Shown here: positions 8,456 through 17,192 of the stretch, piece by piece | Layout: the number at the start of each line of letters is the position of its first letter | Position numbering within the stretch: the stretch's first letter is position 1 | NCBI GenBank assembly: GCA_009840005.1 | Contig: VXOR01000077.1 | Location: 1-62,210 of the forward strand | Direction: 5' to 3' | Source: Gemmatimonadota bacterium | GTDB lineage: Bacteria > Latescibacterota > UBA2968 > UBA8231 | Length of the DNA stretch: 62,210 nucleotides | The notes under the pieces: generated by a model | Told to the model about the DNA's origin: nothing | What the model saw: only the letters and a program-made list of their open reading frames with translations | Databases searched by the model: none | Program-made: the position numbers and the translations under genes

Positions 8456-9244
8456 ATGCTGACGACCGACGAAATGCGCTTCTTCAAGCGCAACGGCTAC
8501 CTCATCAAGCGCGGTGTACTCGACCCCGCGCTCATGGAGCGCGCCCGCACCCGGCTGTGGGACGGCGCACCGCCGGGCCGCCGCCGCGACGATCCCGATA
8601 CTTGGGTTGGCCCGTTTCGCGCAGACGAAGAAAACCCCGACGGTGCCAATCACCGCCGCGGCTTTCGCTGGAATTTCCGCGAGCCGGGCGGCGAGGAGTG
8701 GATGGTGCGCCTTTTGGCCACCGAGCCCAAGGTATGGGCCATGGCCGAACAAATGCTCGGCAAGGGCCAGCTCGTCCAGCCCGAGCGCATTCGCGGCATC
8801 TACTGCACCCTGCCCTACGGCGATCACCCGCCCCAAGCCCTAGGCTGCCACACCGACGGCCACCCCTTCCACCTCGGCGTGGTCGGCTACATCGACGACG
8901 TGCCGCCCAACGGCGGCAGCTTCATGGTCTGGCCCGAAAGCCATCGCGCCTTCTACCCGACTTTCACCTCGCAGTACCTCCGCGACCAAGACGAAGCCGC
9001 CTACGAAAAAGTGCGCACCGCATTCAACCAGCGCCCGCCCGTCGATACCCACGGCCAAGCCGGCGACATCGTCTTCTGGCACCACCGCCTCGGCCACATG
9101 GCTAGCCCGAACACCTCGCGCCAATTGCGCCAAGCCGTGCTCTACGATTTTCTCAAAAAAGACATCGAACAAACCCAACAGGAGCCGCCACAAAAGGACA
9201 TGTGGCGCGACTGGTCGGACGAGATGCACGCCATCGCCCTATAG
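8456..9244 (+). CDS. Phytanoyl-CoA dioxygenase (PhyH) family protein
   Basis: This 262-aa Fe(II)/2-oxoglutarate oxygenase has a first ligand motif H-x-D in GCHTDGHPFH (near residue 135). The distal histidine is in WHHRLGHMASPN near 215, and a downstream arginine (SRQLRQAV) probably binds 2-oxoglutarate. It begins with the usual PhyH start (DEMRFFKRNGYLIKRGVLD). The substrate is unknown; such enzymes hydroxylate fatty acyl or small-molecule substrates. It stands alone between divergent and convergent neighbours. The ribosome binding site is weak (CAGGT). Confidence 0.85.
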   Translation: MLTTDEMRFFKRNGYLIKRGVLDPALMERARTRLWDGAPPGRRRDDPDTWVGPFRADEENPDGANHRRGFRWNFREPGGEEWMVRLLATEPKVWAMAEQMLGKGQLVQPERIRGIYCTLPYGDHPPQALGCHTDGHPFHLGVVGYIDDVPPNGGSFMVWPESHRAFYPTFTSQYLRDQDEAAYEKVRTAFNQRPPVDTHGQAGDIVFWHHRLGHMASPNTSRQLRQAVLYDFLKKDIEQTQQEPPQKDMWRDWSDEMHAIAL

Positions 9245-9344
9245 CAATCCTAAATGATTCACAAGACGATCCGCAGCTGGACGCAGAAAGGAACAAAAAG
9301 TGCCGTCCTCCCACCTCTGCGCTCATCTGCGGATTATAAGCAGA

Positions 9345-10232
9345 TCACCCAGCAAACGCATCCGAAGGCACGCCGCGCACGCCCGGATCAATCCGCACCA
9401 ACGAACCGGCCAAAGGCTGGGCCTGCCGCGCCTCAGCATCCAAACCCCGACAAGCCGAGGTGATGTAGAGCTGATCCAAGTCCGCGCCGCCAAAGGCGCA
9501 GGACGTCACATTGGACATGGGCAGTTCCAAGTGGCGCAGCAACTCCCCAGAGCGAGGATCGTAGCACAAGACGCACCACCCTCCGAACACGGCGATCCAC
9601 AAGGCGTCTTTCTCGTCGATGGCCATGCCGTCTAACACCCCCGGCCCTCCGTATTCCACCACCACGCGCTCGTTGCTAATGTCCCCACTGTCGCGGCAGT
9701 AGTCGTATGCGCGCACATTATTCAAGCCAGAATCAATGAAATACATAGTCTGCTGATCGGCACTCCAGACGATGCCGTTGGATATGCTAACCGGTGCGAC
9801 CTTGCGGCTGACTGAGAGATCTACGTCGAGACAGTAGAGCGCACCTTGGTCCCGGGCACCCCCAAACTCCATCGTCCCCGCCCACAGCCGACCAGCCGGA
9901 TCGCACTTGCCGTCGTTAAAGCGATTGGCGGGGATCTCATTCTCTGGGTCCTCGCCGAGCGGCACCATGCGCTCCGTCCGCAAGTCGATGTGGGCAAAGC
10001 CATTGTGCAAGGCCACGACGAGGCCACCGCTCCGTCGCTTGACCACCGTACCCACGGCTTGGCACGTGGGGATAGTGCGGTTGATGCCGCTCACCGGATC
10101 GTACACATAGACCTCGTGGCCGAGGATATCGACCCAGTACAACAACTCGTCATCCGCATCCCAAACGGCCCCCTCGCCGATGAGCGCGTCCTTTTCCACG
10201 ACTAGTTCGGGTACTATCTTTTCCTTGTTCAT
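9345..10232 (-). CDS. SMP-30/gluconolactonase/LRE family protein
   Basis: This 295-aa six-bladed propeller opens with GEGAVWDADDELLYWVDI, where the Glu is a metal ligand in SMP-30. It also has NRFNDGKCDPAGRLWAGTM, whose Asn/Asp residues bind metal, and a later DGMAIDEKDALWIAVFGG. The family hydrolyses sugar lactones such as gluconolactone. A strong AAAGGAGG precedes the ATG at 10232. It is divergent from the amidohydrolase gene, with about 78 bp between starts. This suggests shared control and a role in sugar-acid lactone use. Confidence 0.88.
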   Translation of the reverse strand: MNKEKIVPELVVEKDALIGEGAVWDADDELLYWVDILGHEVYVYDPVSGINRTIPTCQAVGTVVKRRSGGLVVALHNGFAHIDLRTERMVPLGEDPENEIPANRFNDGKCDPAGRLWAGTMEFGGARDQGALYCLDVDLSVSRKVAPVSISNGIVWSADQQTMYFIDSGLNNVRAYDYCRDSGDISNERVVVEYGGPGVLDGMAIDEKDALWIAVFGGWCVLCYDPRSGELLRHLELPMSNVTSCAFGGADLDQLYITSACRGLDAEARQAQPLAGSLVRIDPGVRGVPSDAFAG

Positions 10233-10310
10233 CTCGGATTTCCTCCTTTGGGGGCAACACTAGGTCGCCCACCATTTTCTGTCAAACTCGCCGCTTGGGA
10301 GCACAACGCC
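10233..10310. promoter_or_regulatory. Divergent promoter region (SMP-30 / amidohydrolase)
   Basis: A short shared intergenic region holds a ribosome binding site for each gene (AAAGGAGG on the minus strand, GGGAG on the plus strand). A common regulator is plausible, but I see no obvious operator palindrome. Confidence 0.4.
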
Positions 10311-11303
10311 ATGACTACTTTTACCTATCAAGACTTCGACCGCCAACTCTGGGAACGAGAACTCGAAAATTTCGTCCCCGCCACAGTTTACGACATGCAC
10401 ACGCACATGTGGTCTGAGGACCATCGAGGCTCTCTCACGGGCGCACCTACCGGCCTGCGCGAGGAGATCGACTATCAGGACCACCTCGACTGGGCAGCCA
10501 AACTCTATCCGGGCCGCACCTTCCACATGCTGGTCTTGGGCACTCCAATGCCGGGCATGGACGCGGCCGGGCACAACGCCTGGATGGCGGCCCAACTCGC
10601 CGCCGATCCCGAATCCGCGATCAACATGATGGTCACCCCAGACATGACGCCCGAATACGTGGCAGCCCAAGTCGATGAGTACGGCTTCCTCGGCCTCAAA
10701 CCCTACCGCACCTTTGCCCCAGACCCAGTCGGCGCTCGCATCTGCGACTTCCTCCCGGAATCCCTCATCGAAGTCGCCCACCACAAGAAGCTGGCCATCA
10801 CCATGCATCTGGCCAAACCCACCGGCCCAGCCGACCCAGACAACCAGCGCGACTTAGCGCGCTACACCCGCGAATACCCCAACGCGCAGTGGATTTTGGC
10901 TCACTGCGCCCGCTCGTTCAATTCCTTTATGATGGAAGAGGCCATCCACTTCCTGTGCGATTTGCCCAATATATGGTACGACACCTCGGCAGTGAACGAC
11001 CTGTATGCGCACTATCTGCTGATGAAACACGAAGACCGCAAGCGGGTGATGTTCGGGTCGGACAACGTGGTCGCCGGCTGTGCGCGCGGCAAGTACATCA
11101 CCTATGGCCGCGCTTGGCTGTTTTATCCCGGCAACGAGGCCGGCACGCCGCACTGCGACTCGCGGGCCACGCTCGTCATCTACGAGCAGCTACGCCAAGA
11201 GCGACAAGTGGCCGAGATGCTGCAACTAACGCCCGCGGAAATCGAAGACCACTTTGCCGGGAATGCCCAGCGATTTCTGGCGATGATGCGCGGCGGGAGC
11301 TAG
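10311..11303 (+). CDS. Amidohydrolase family protein (amidohydrolase_2 type)
   Basis: This 330-aa TIM-barrel hydrolase has an N-terminal metal motif DMHTHMW near residue 26. Further likely ligands are the His of AITMHLAKPTG, the His of WILAHCARSFN and the Asp of VMFGSDNVV. The family acts on cyclic amides, lactones or decarboxylation substrates. The start is the ATG at 10311, preceded by TTGGGAG; a longer frame to 10248 lacks coding character. It is followed after 4 bases by a DNA methylase. Divergence from SMP-30 suggests the two act on successive lactone or sugar-acid steps. Confidence 0.82.
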   Translation: MTTFTYQDFDRQLWERELENFVPATVYDMHTHMWSEDHRGSLTGAPTGLREEIDYQDHLDWAAKLYPGRTFHMLVLGTPMPGMDAAGHNAWMAAQLAADPESAINMMVTPDMTPEYVAAQVDEYGFLGLKPYRTFAPDPVGARICDFLPESLIEVAHHKKLAITMHLAKPTGPADPDNQRDLARYTREYPNAQWILAHCARSFNSFMMEEAIHFLCDLPNIWYDTSAVNDLYAHYLLMKHEDRKRVMFGSDNVVAGCARGKYITYGRAWLFYPGNEAGTPHCDSRATLVIYEQLRQERQVAEMLQLTPAEIEDHFAGNAQRFLAMMRGGS

Positions 11304-11307
11304 TGCG

Positions 11308-12534
11308 TTGGCGAGGAATAAACCTCTAAACGCCAAGGAATTCGCCGACGAAATCCAAGCCTTTGCGGATTTTGGCAAAGAGACGAACATCCTCGACTTT
11401 CCCGATCCGGCCATTTCCATTCCGGTGTACGTCAACGAGTTCTGGACCTCCAAGCAGCGCGCCGCCCACTCGCTCCACGAGGTCTCCTATCGCGCCTGTT
11501 TCAAACCGCAATTGCCGAGGTTTTTCATTAGCCGCCTGACGCAACCCGGCGACGCAGTGTACGACCCGTTCATGGGGCGCGGCACCACGGTCCTCGAAGC
11601 AGCACTGTTGGGCCGCCGCCCCATCGGCTGCGACATAAATCCCCTCAGCGAACGCCTAGTCCACCCTCGCCTAAATCCGCCCGCATGGAACGAGGTAGAA
11701 ACGCGCTTGACGGCGCTGGACCTCGATAAATCGAGCGAGGTCTGGGACGATCTCCGCGTTTTTTACCACCCCAACACGCTCCGCCAAATCGCCAACCTGC
11801 GCTCCTACCTCCTCACGCGCCGCCAAGAAGGGCTACTCGACCGCGTCGATGCGTGGATTCAGATGGTGGCGACCAACCGCCTGACCGGGCACTCGCCGGG
11901 ATTTTTCTCCGTATATACGCTGCCGCCCAATCAGGCGGTATCCATCGAGTCGCAAAAACGCATCAATCAAAAACGCGCTCAAGTGCCGCCTGAACGCGAC
12001 ATAAAGGCCATCATCCTCCGCAAAACGCGATCCTTGCTGAGCAAGCTGCAAGCACGCGAGCTAAAAACGCTGACGGCGAATACCCCCCTGCTCGTAACCG
12101 GCTCGTCTGACAATACCTCCGCCATCGCCAGTGCATCCATCCAACTCGCCGTTACCTCGCCGCCCTTTTTGGACATCGTCAACTACCAAGCAGACAACTG
12201 GCTGCGCTGCTGGTTTAACGGCATCGACGCCAAGGCAGTGGCTATATGGCAATTGAAAAAACCAGCCGACTGGCAAGCAGCAATGACCCGCACCTTCCGA
12301 GAGTTGCACCGGGTCCTCGCCAGCGGGGGCTTTGTTGCCTTTGAGGTGGGCGAGGTCCGCAATGGCAAAATCCTCCTAGAAACCCTCGTCGTGCCCGCGG
12401 CCACAGAGGCCGGCCTCAAGCCGCTGATGGTGTTGGTCAACGATCAGATGTTCACCAAGACTGCAAACTGCTGGGGCGTAGATAACCGCACAAAAGGCAC
12501 CAACACCAATCGGATCGTCCTGATCGGCAAGTAG
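11308..12534 (+). CDS. DNA methyltransferase (N4/N6 amino-methylase type)
   Basis: This protein of about 408 aa has the SAM-binding motif YDPFMGRGTTVLEAALLGR near residue 85 and the catalytic motif LAVTSPPFLDIVNYQ near 285. TSPPF resembles the (S/T)PP(Y/F) motif of N4-cytosine and some N6-adenine methylases, and motif I precedes motif IV. The gene appears to start at TTG 11308, four bases after the amidohydrolase stop, with GGGAG about 9 bases upstream; no better in-frame start is visible. No restriction gene lies next to it, so it is probably an orphan methylase. Target sequence unknown. Confidence 0.78.
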   Translation: MARNKPLNAKEFADEIQAFADFGKETNILDFPDPAISIPVYVNEFWTSKQRAAHSLHEVSYRACFKPQLPRFFISRLTQPGDAVYDPFMGRGTTVLEAALLGRRPIGCDINPLSERLVHPRLNPPAWNEVETRLTALDLDKSSEVWDDLRVFYHPNTLRQIANLRSYLLTRRQEGLLDRVDAWIQMVATNRLTGHSPGFFSVYTLPPNQAVSIESQKRINQKRAQVPPERDIKAIILRKTRSLLSKLQARELKTLTANTPLLVTGSSDNTSAIASASIQLAVTSPPFLDIVNYQADNWLRCWFNGIDAKAVAIWQLKKPADWQAAMTRTFRELHRVLASGGFVAFEVGEVRNGKILLETLVVPAATEAGLKPLMVLVNDQMFTKTANCWGVDNRTKGTNTNRIVLIGK

Positions 12535-12575
12535 GGGGCGGTTTGCAAACCGCCCCTATGCAAACCGCCCCCTAC
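12531..12575. repeat. Palindromic intergenic repeat, copy 2
   Basis: A perfect 17-bp inverted repeat has arms at 12531-12547 and 12559-12575. The left arm is GTAGGGGGCGGTTTGCA, and a third half-copy lies inside. It begins at the methylase stop codon. It shares GTAGGGGGCGGTTT with the repeat at 35-63, so it is one dispersed family. It could fold in RNA and end transcription, though there is no T run. Confidence 0.7.
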
Positions 12576-12649
12576 GCAATTGACACTGTTCAATTGCCCC
12601 TCGTGCTTTAGTTCTGTAGTGCACAACCGTTCAGTCTTCGAGGGGAAAT

Positions 12650-14209
12650 ATGAACTCTGTAGCAAATGTTTTACTGGCTCTGTGTCTGTTGCATCCGGCC
12701 CTGACCTTTGGCGACGAACGCCCTGACCTCCAGCAGATACAAGATGTAGTCCAGCGCTTCTACGAGGCGTGGAACCAGCAGGACTTCGTCGTCGCCGAAG
12801 ACCTGATCGGCGAGAGCGTCGTCGAGATCGACATGCACAGTCGCCAAGAGCCGCAGACCTGGATTCTGCGCAAGGTGCAGTCCCGCGAGGAGTTCCTCGA
12901 TGGAATCGTCGTCGAGTGGACCGGCGGCGACGCTTGGGACTACGACCCGGAAATCCACCAGTACATCAAAAAGGCCGAGTTTTTCGACATCCTCCTTTGG
13001 GACGACCGGGCGATGGCCATCACGCAGGAGCATTTGGTGGGAGTGTCCGGTCCCGTCGGCGACAAGCAATACAACGCCTATTTGCTCGACCGAGCGGACG
13101 ACGGCTGGAAGATCACCGGCGTCCTCCACCAAGTACCTGCCGAGGAATACAAGACGGTCTCCGTCGAGCCACGCGGCGAGCAGCTTCGCGTCCGCATCTT
13201 CGTCGATGGCGGCGACGAACTATTTGCCGATGACGAGGGCCTGTGGGTCGAGCACCGCTACGGCACCCTGCCTGGGCGGCACGAGGACGGCGACGGCTTT
13301 TCGCCCGTCGAAGTCAATGGGGTGCGCTGGCAACCCGTCTGGCAGGGCGACAAGACCCGCAAGGTGTATTTTGCCGCCAAGGTCGCATGGCCTTCCAACG
13401 CACAGTACCACCTAGTCAAACACGAGGCGCGCGACGTCGCGCAGTTAGAGCGGGAGCCCCAAGCGCCCGGCGACACCCTCAGCATCGTCTTCGCCGACCA
13501 AGACGACGGTGCCGACTGGTACGACGTGGAGGTGCGCTGGGGAGACGAGGCAGCCGACCCCGGCGCAGGGCTGCCCGAGCCGAGCTTGCCCGGCCGCGAG
13601 GACCTACTCCTTGAAGTCCTGTTCGACGGCGAGATCCGCGACACCAGCCCGCATCAGCGCCCACTCAAAAACGTCAACGTAGTATTTACCGAGGACCGCG
13701 CCGGCGACAAAGACGGTGCCGGTTACTTCGACGGCAAGGCCGTCGTCGATATCGAAGGCTTTTTGCTAGACGGCCCCTTCAGCGTCTCAATCTGGGCCAA
13801 GTACGACGAAATCGAAACGCGCCCTTACTGGTGGAACAACTGCATCTGGGCGCAGGACAACGGCGGCGGAGTGCGCGTGTTCCAGCTCAGTACCCGAGGG
13901 CGGCGAGTCACTTGGCACCGGATGCGCGACGACGACCTCCACGCCAAGCTCCTTTTGCGCCAAGGGCACTGGTACCATTTCGCAGCCGTCTTCGACGGAG
14001 ATTACCACCGGCTCTTCGTCAATGGCGTATTGCAGGAGCACAAGCAGAGCGCGGTCAAAACCTCGCCCGATCAGCCCATCTACATTGGTGCGAAAAACCT
14101 CGACGAGACGGACTTCTTCTTCACCGGGACCTTAGACGACGCGCGGCTCTACGGCCGCGTGCTGACAACCGCGGAAATCAGTGCCCTCTATCAGGGCTTG
14201 GCCGAATGA
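12650..14209 (+). CDS. Secreted NTF2-like plus LamG/concanavalin-like protein
   Basis: This 519-aa protein has a signal peptide (NSVANVLLALCLLHPALTFG). The first domain, about residues 25-170, looks NTF2/SnoaL-like (IQDVVQRFYEAWNQQDFVVAEDLI, ending DGWKITGVLHQVP). The middle, about 180-310, is a beta-rich stretch. The C terminus, about 340-519, is a LamG-like sandwich (FSVSIWAKYDEIE, GHWYHFAAVFDGDYHRLFVN, IYIGAKNLDETDFFFTGTLD, DDARLYGRVLTTAEISALY). LamG folds bind glycans or proteins outside the cell. GAGGGGAAAT lies before the ATG. Its last codons overlap the PQQ enzyme start (ATGA), so the two are coupled and probably act together in the periplasm. Confidence 0.72.
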   Translation: MNSVANVLLALCLLHPALTFGDERPDLQQIQDVVQRFYEAWNQQDFVVAEDLIGESVVEIDMHSRQEPQTWILRKVQSREEFLDGIVVEWTGGDAWDYDPEIHQYIKKAEFFDILLWDDRAMAITQEHLVGVSGPVGDKQYNAYLLDRADDGWKITGVLHQVPAEEYKTVSVEPRGEQLRVRIFVDGGDELFADDEGLWVEHRYGTLPGRHEDGDGFSPVEVNGVRWQPVWQGDKTRKVYFAAKVAWPSNAQYHLVKHEARDVAQLEREPQAPGDTLSIVFADQDDGADWYDVEVRWGDEAADPGAGLPEPSLPGREDLLLEVLFDGEIRDTSPHQRPLKNVNVVFTEDRAGDKDGAGYFDGKAVVDIEGFLLDGPFSVSIWAKYDEIETRPYWWNNCIWAQDNGGGVRVFQLSTRGRRVTWHRMRDDDLHAKLLLRQGHWYHFAAVFDGDYHRLFVNGVLQEHKQSAVKTSPDQPIYIGAKNLDETDFFFTGTLDDARLYGRVLTTAEISALYQGLAE

Positions 14210-16146
14210 ACTTTACAGCGAGAAAGACCCACCTCATGCACAGGATGCAATCGTTAGTCTGCGTGTTATTGATCCTTATCGCCGGCGCAGTTCAGGGTGG
14301 AGAATGGCCCTATTACGCGGCCGACGCCAAGAGCAGCAAATACACACCCCTGTCCCAGATTGACGGCGGCAACTTCGCCCGCTTGCAGGAGGTTTGGCGC
14401 TACACAGTCCCGGACAGCGCAATCGCCGCGGCCGAGGATTTATGGAATTGGTGGAACAAAGGCACTCCGCTAGTCATCGACGGCGTGCTCTACTACGGGT
14501 CTCCCTTCAACGTCCTCTGCGCTATCGACCCGACAAGCGGTGAGGAACTGTGGACCTTTGATCCGCAGTCGTGGAAGGATCGGGGCGATTTCTGGGGCTT
14601 TGCGCGCGGCATCGCCTACTGGGAAAGCGGCAGCAAGAAGCGCATTTTCTACGGCACGGCTTCCGACCGCCTCTACTCAATCGACATCGAGACTGGCCAA
14701 CCCGACCCAGAGTTCGGCGCGGGCGGCTTCGTCGATCTAGGCAAGGGGCTGTGCCGCCGCATCGACCGCAGCCGCTACTGCATCACCGCACCACCGATCA
14801 TCTGCCGCGACGTAGTAGTGGTGGGTTCCGGCATTACCGACTGGCACGACCGGCCTCCCGCCAAATACTCCACCCCCGGCGACGTGCGCGGCTTCGACGC
14901 CCACACCGGCGAACAGGTGTGGGTCTTCCAGACGGTGCCGCAGGAAGGCGAGTACGGCAACGACACCTGGGAAAACGACGCCTATCAGACTTATGGCCAA
15001 GCCAATGTGTGGTCCGCCATGAGCGCCGATAACGAGCTGGGCTACGTGTACCTGCCCGTCAGCAGCACCACCCACAACCATTACGGCGGCGAGCGCCCCG
15101 GTTCCAATCTCTTCAGCCAGACACTGGTCTGCCTCAAGGCGGCAACCGGCGAGCGCGTCTGGCACTACCAGTTCATCCACCACGGCCTGTGGAACTACGA
15201 TCCGCCGGCACCGCCGGTCCTGGCCGATATAGAAGTACAAGGCAAAGCGATCAAAGCCCTAGCTTTGGTGAGCAAACAGGCATTCTGCTACGTATTAGAC
15301 CGCACGACCGGCGAGCCGGTCTGGCCCATCGACGAACGCGAGGTGCCCCAGTCAAAAACCCCAGGCGAGCAAAGCTGGCCGACCCAGCCCTTCCCCAGCA
15401 AGCCCGCGCCCTACGACCGCCAGGGGCTACAGGAAGAAGACCTGATCGACTTTACGCCCGAGCTGCGGGAAAAGGCCCTGGCGATCCTGCAAAAATACGA
15501 GCACGGCCCCCTATTTACTCCACCTAGCGAAAAGGGCACGCTGGTATTGCCTGGAGGCTTGGGCGGCTCAGACTGGAGCGGCGCGGCGCTGGTGCCAAAA
15601 GAGAACGTGCTCTACGTGCCTTCGCGCACCCGCCCCGACATCGTGCGGCTGGAAAAGGTGGAGGGCCTGCGCACCTTTTCAGATTACGCCTTTTTCAAGG
15701 ACGACTCCGAATACGTCGATGGCCTGCCGCTGACTAAGCCTCCCTACGGCCGGATCACCGCCATCGACTTGGACACTGGCGAGCACGTCTGGATGAGTCC
15801 GGTGGGCCAAGGACCGGTCAACCACGAGGCCCTGCGCGACCTCGACCTGCCCGCTATGGGCTGGTTCCACTACAACTTTATACTCGCTACCGAGACCGTG
15901 CTAGTGGTGGTCTCGCAACGGCCCGAATGGTGGGGAGACGTCAGCGGCGACGCCTTTGTCGAGAAGGGGCCTTACCTGCGCGCCTTCGACCTAGATACAG
16001 GCGCGGTGCTAGCCGAGATGGAATTCCCCGGCCAGCCCAACGGCAGTCCCATCAGCTATATGGCCGACGGACGTCAGTATATCGTATTTCCAATCAACAG
16101 CGACGATTGGGTGCCGCAGCTTTTGGCGCTGGCGTTGCCGGAGTGA
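14206..16146 (+). CDS. Periplasmic PQQ-dependent dehydrogenase (quinoprotein)
   Basis: This 646-aa eight-bladed propeller has a signal peptide (QSLVCVLLILIAGAVQGG). The mature start WPYYAADAKSSKYTPLSQID is typical of membrane-type PQQ sugar/alcohol dehydrogenases. Tryptophan-docking repeats recur (GEELWTFDP, GEQVWVFQ, GERVWHYQFIHHGLWNYD, GEPVWPIDE, GEHVWMSPVG), and GSDWSGAALVP lies near the C terminus. It would oxidise a sugar or alcohol and pass electrons to quinone or cytochrome. No PQQ-synthesis genes are in the window. ATG 14206 overlaps the upstream stop; ATG 14236 is an alternative closer to the signal peptide. Confidence 0.88.
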   Translation: MNFTARKTHLMHRMQSLVCVLLILIAGAVQGGEWPYYAADAKSSKYTPLSQIDGGNFARLQEVWRYTVPDSAIAAAEDLWNWWNKGTPLVIDGVLYYGSPFNVLCAIDPTSGEELWTFDPQSWKDRGDFWGFARGIAYWESGSKKRIFYGTASDRLYSIDIETGQPDPEFGAGGFVDLGKGLCRRIDRSRYCITAPPIICRDVVVVGSGITDWHDRPPAKYSTPGDVRGFDAHTGEQVWVFQTVPQEGEYGNDTWENDAYQTYGQANVWSAMSADNELGYVYLPVSSTTHNHYGGERPGSNLFSQTLVCLKAATGERVWHYQFIHHGLWNYDPPAPPVLADIEVQGKAIKALALVSKQAFCYVLDRTTGEPVWPIDEREVPQSKTPGEQSWPTQPFPSKPAPYDRQGLQEEDLIDFTPELREKALAILQKYEHGPLFTPPSEKGTLVLPGGLGGSDWSGAALVPKENVLYVPSRTRPDIVRLEKVEGLRTFSDYAFFKDDSEYVDGLPLTKPPYGRITAIDLDTGEHVWMSPVGQGPVNHEALRDLDLPAMGWFHYNFILATETVLVVVSQRPEWWGDVSGDAFVEKGPYLRAFDLDTGAVLAEMEFPGQPNGSPISYMADGRQYIVFPINSDDWVPQLLALALPE

Positions 16147-16149
16147 AGG

Positions 16150-17178
16150 TCATCCCCTCGGCAGCGGCAGTTCCACCTTCGCACTTCCCTCGACCTGCGA
16201 CCACAGCGCGGCTACCATGATCTCCAGCACGTGCCGTCCGCGCTCCGCCGGCGACGAACTGCGCGCCTCGCCCTGTATCGCCTGCGCCAGCTCCTGCACG
16301 GCCGGAATCAAGTTCGCGCCAAACGGACTGGCATAACCGCGACCCGGCGGCGGAGACACCGCCTCGGGCGTCCCCTCAGAGGTATCGGTTTTCCAAGCCA
16401 TACACTGCTGATCGGTCACCCAGAAGCGACCATCCGTGCCCTGTAAGTCCAGTTCGAACATCTGCGGCGTCCGCTTGGCGCAATTAATCAGCCCGCGCAC
16501 CCCATTGGCAAACTCCACGATGATCGTCGATCCGGGATCGAATTGCGGGTCCCTGCCGCCCCGGCCATCGTACACCGGGCCGTAGTCCTCAAACCCGCGC
16601 TCGTGCGCAGCGAGCACCCACACCGGCTCGGCGTCCGCAAAAAAGCACACCGCATCCACCAAGTGCGTCCCATTGCGAAAGAGCATGGCGCGCCGGCCGC
16701 CTAAGTGGGCCACAATCCTCGTCAGGCTGCCGATCTCGCCGCTGCGGATGGCCGTGCGCACGGCCTGATAGGACGGCAGCCAACTGCGCGTATGATCTAC
16801 TGACAACACCGCGTTGTGGCGAGTGAGTGCGTCGATGATGCGGTCGGCGTCCTCGGCCGTGGTCGCCAGCGGCTTCTCGCAGAAAATGCCGCGCACACCT
16901 GCGGCCACCGCATCGCAGACCGGGTCGGCATGGAGGTGATCCGGGGTGGCCACGCTCACCACGTCGAGGCGCTCCTGCGCCAACATCTCGCGGTAATCCG
17001 CGTATTCGGCGATGGATCCTCGCTCGATCTCGGCCCGCTCGTAAAAGCGCGTCAATACCTCCGGGTTTATGTCGCAGACCGCCACAAATTCGTATTCCGG
17101 GGCGCGGGCGTACGCGTATCCATGCCCTCCACCTACGCCAGCGCCAATAACAGCCGCACGCAACTTGCCTTCAGCCAT
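16150..17178 (-). CDS. Gfo/Idh/MocA family oxidoreductase
   Basis: This 342-aa NAD(P)-dependent sugar oxidoreductase has a Rossmann start RAAVIGAGVGGGHGYAYA and the EKP motif in FCEKPLATTAEDADR near residue 100. The C-terminal beta sheet carries GTHLVDAVCFF. It oxidises or isomerises sugar and inositol derivatives. I chose ATG 17178 (MAEGKL), with GAAAGGAACG upstream. It follows the TIM-barrel isomerase gene on the same strand with 14 bases between, so the two probably form one sugar-catabolic operon. It converges with the PQQ gene, with 3 bases between stops. Confidence 0.88.
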   Translation of the reverse strand: MAEGKLRAAVIGAGVGGGHGYAYARAPEYEFVAVCDINPEVLTRFYERAEIERGSIAEYADYREMLAQERLDVVSVATPDHLHADPVCDAVAAGVRGIFCEKPLATTAEDADRIIDALTRHNAVLSVDHTRSWLPSYQAVRTAIRSGEIGSLTRIVAHLGGRRAMLFRNGTHLVDAVCFFADAEPVWVLAAHERGFEDYGPVYDGRGGRDPQFDPGSTIIVEFANGVRGLINCAKRTPQMFELDLQGTDGRFWVTDQQCMAWKTDTSEGTPEAVSPPPGRGYASPFGANLIPAVQELAQAIQGEARSSSPAERGRHVLEIMVAALWSQVEGSAKVELPLPRG

Positions 17179-17192
17179 TTTTCGTTCCTTTC

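Noticed and set aside
9242..9344. TAGCAATCCTAAATGA-like sequence also seen near 22159
   Set aside because: The similarity is short and degenerate, so I did not list it as a repeat family.
13831..14205. N-terminal extension of the PQQ dehydrogenase
   Set aside because: The extension overlaps the LamG gene in another frame and lacks coding character; the signal peptide marks the true start near 14206-14236.
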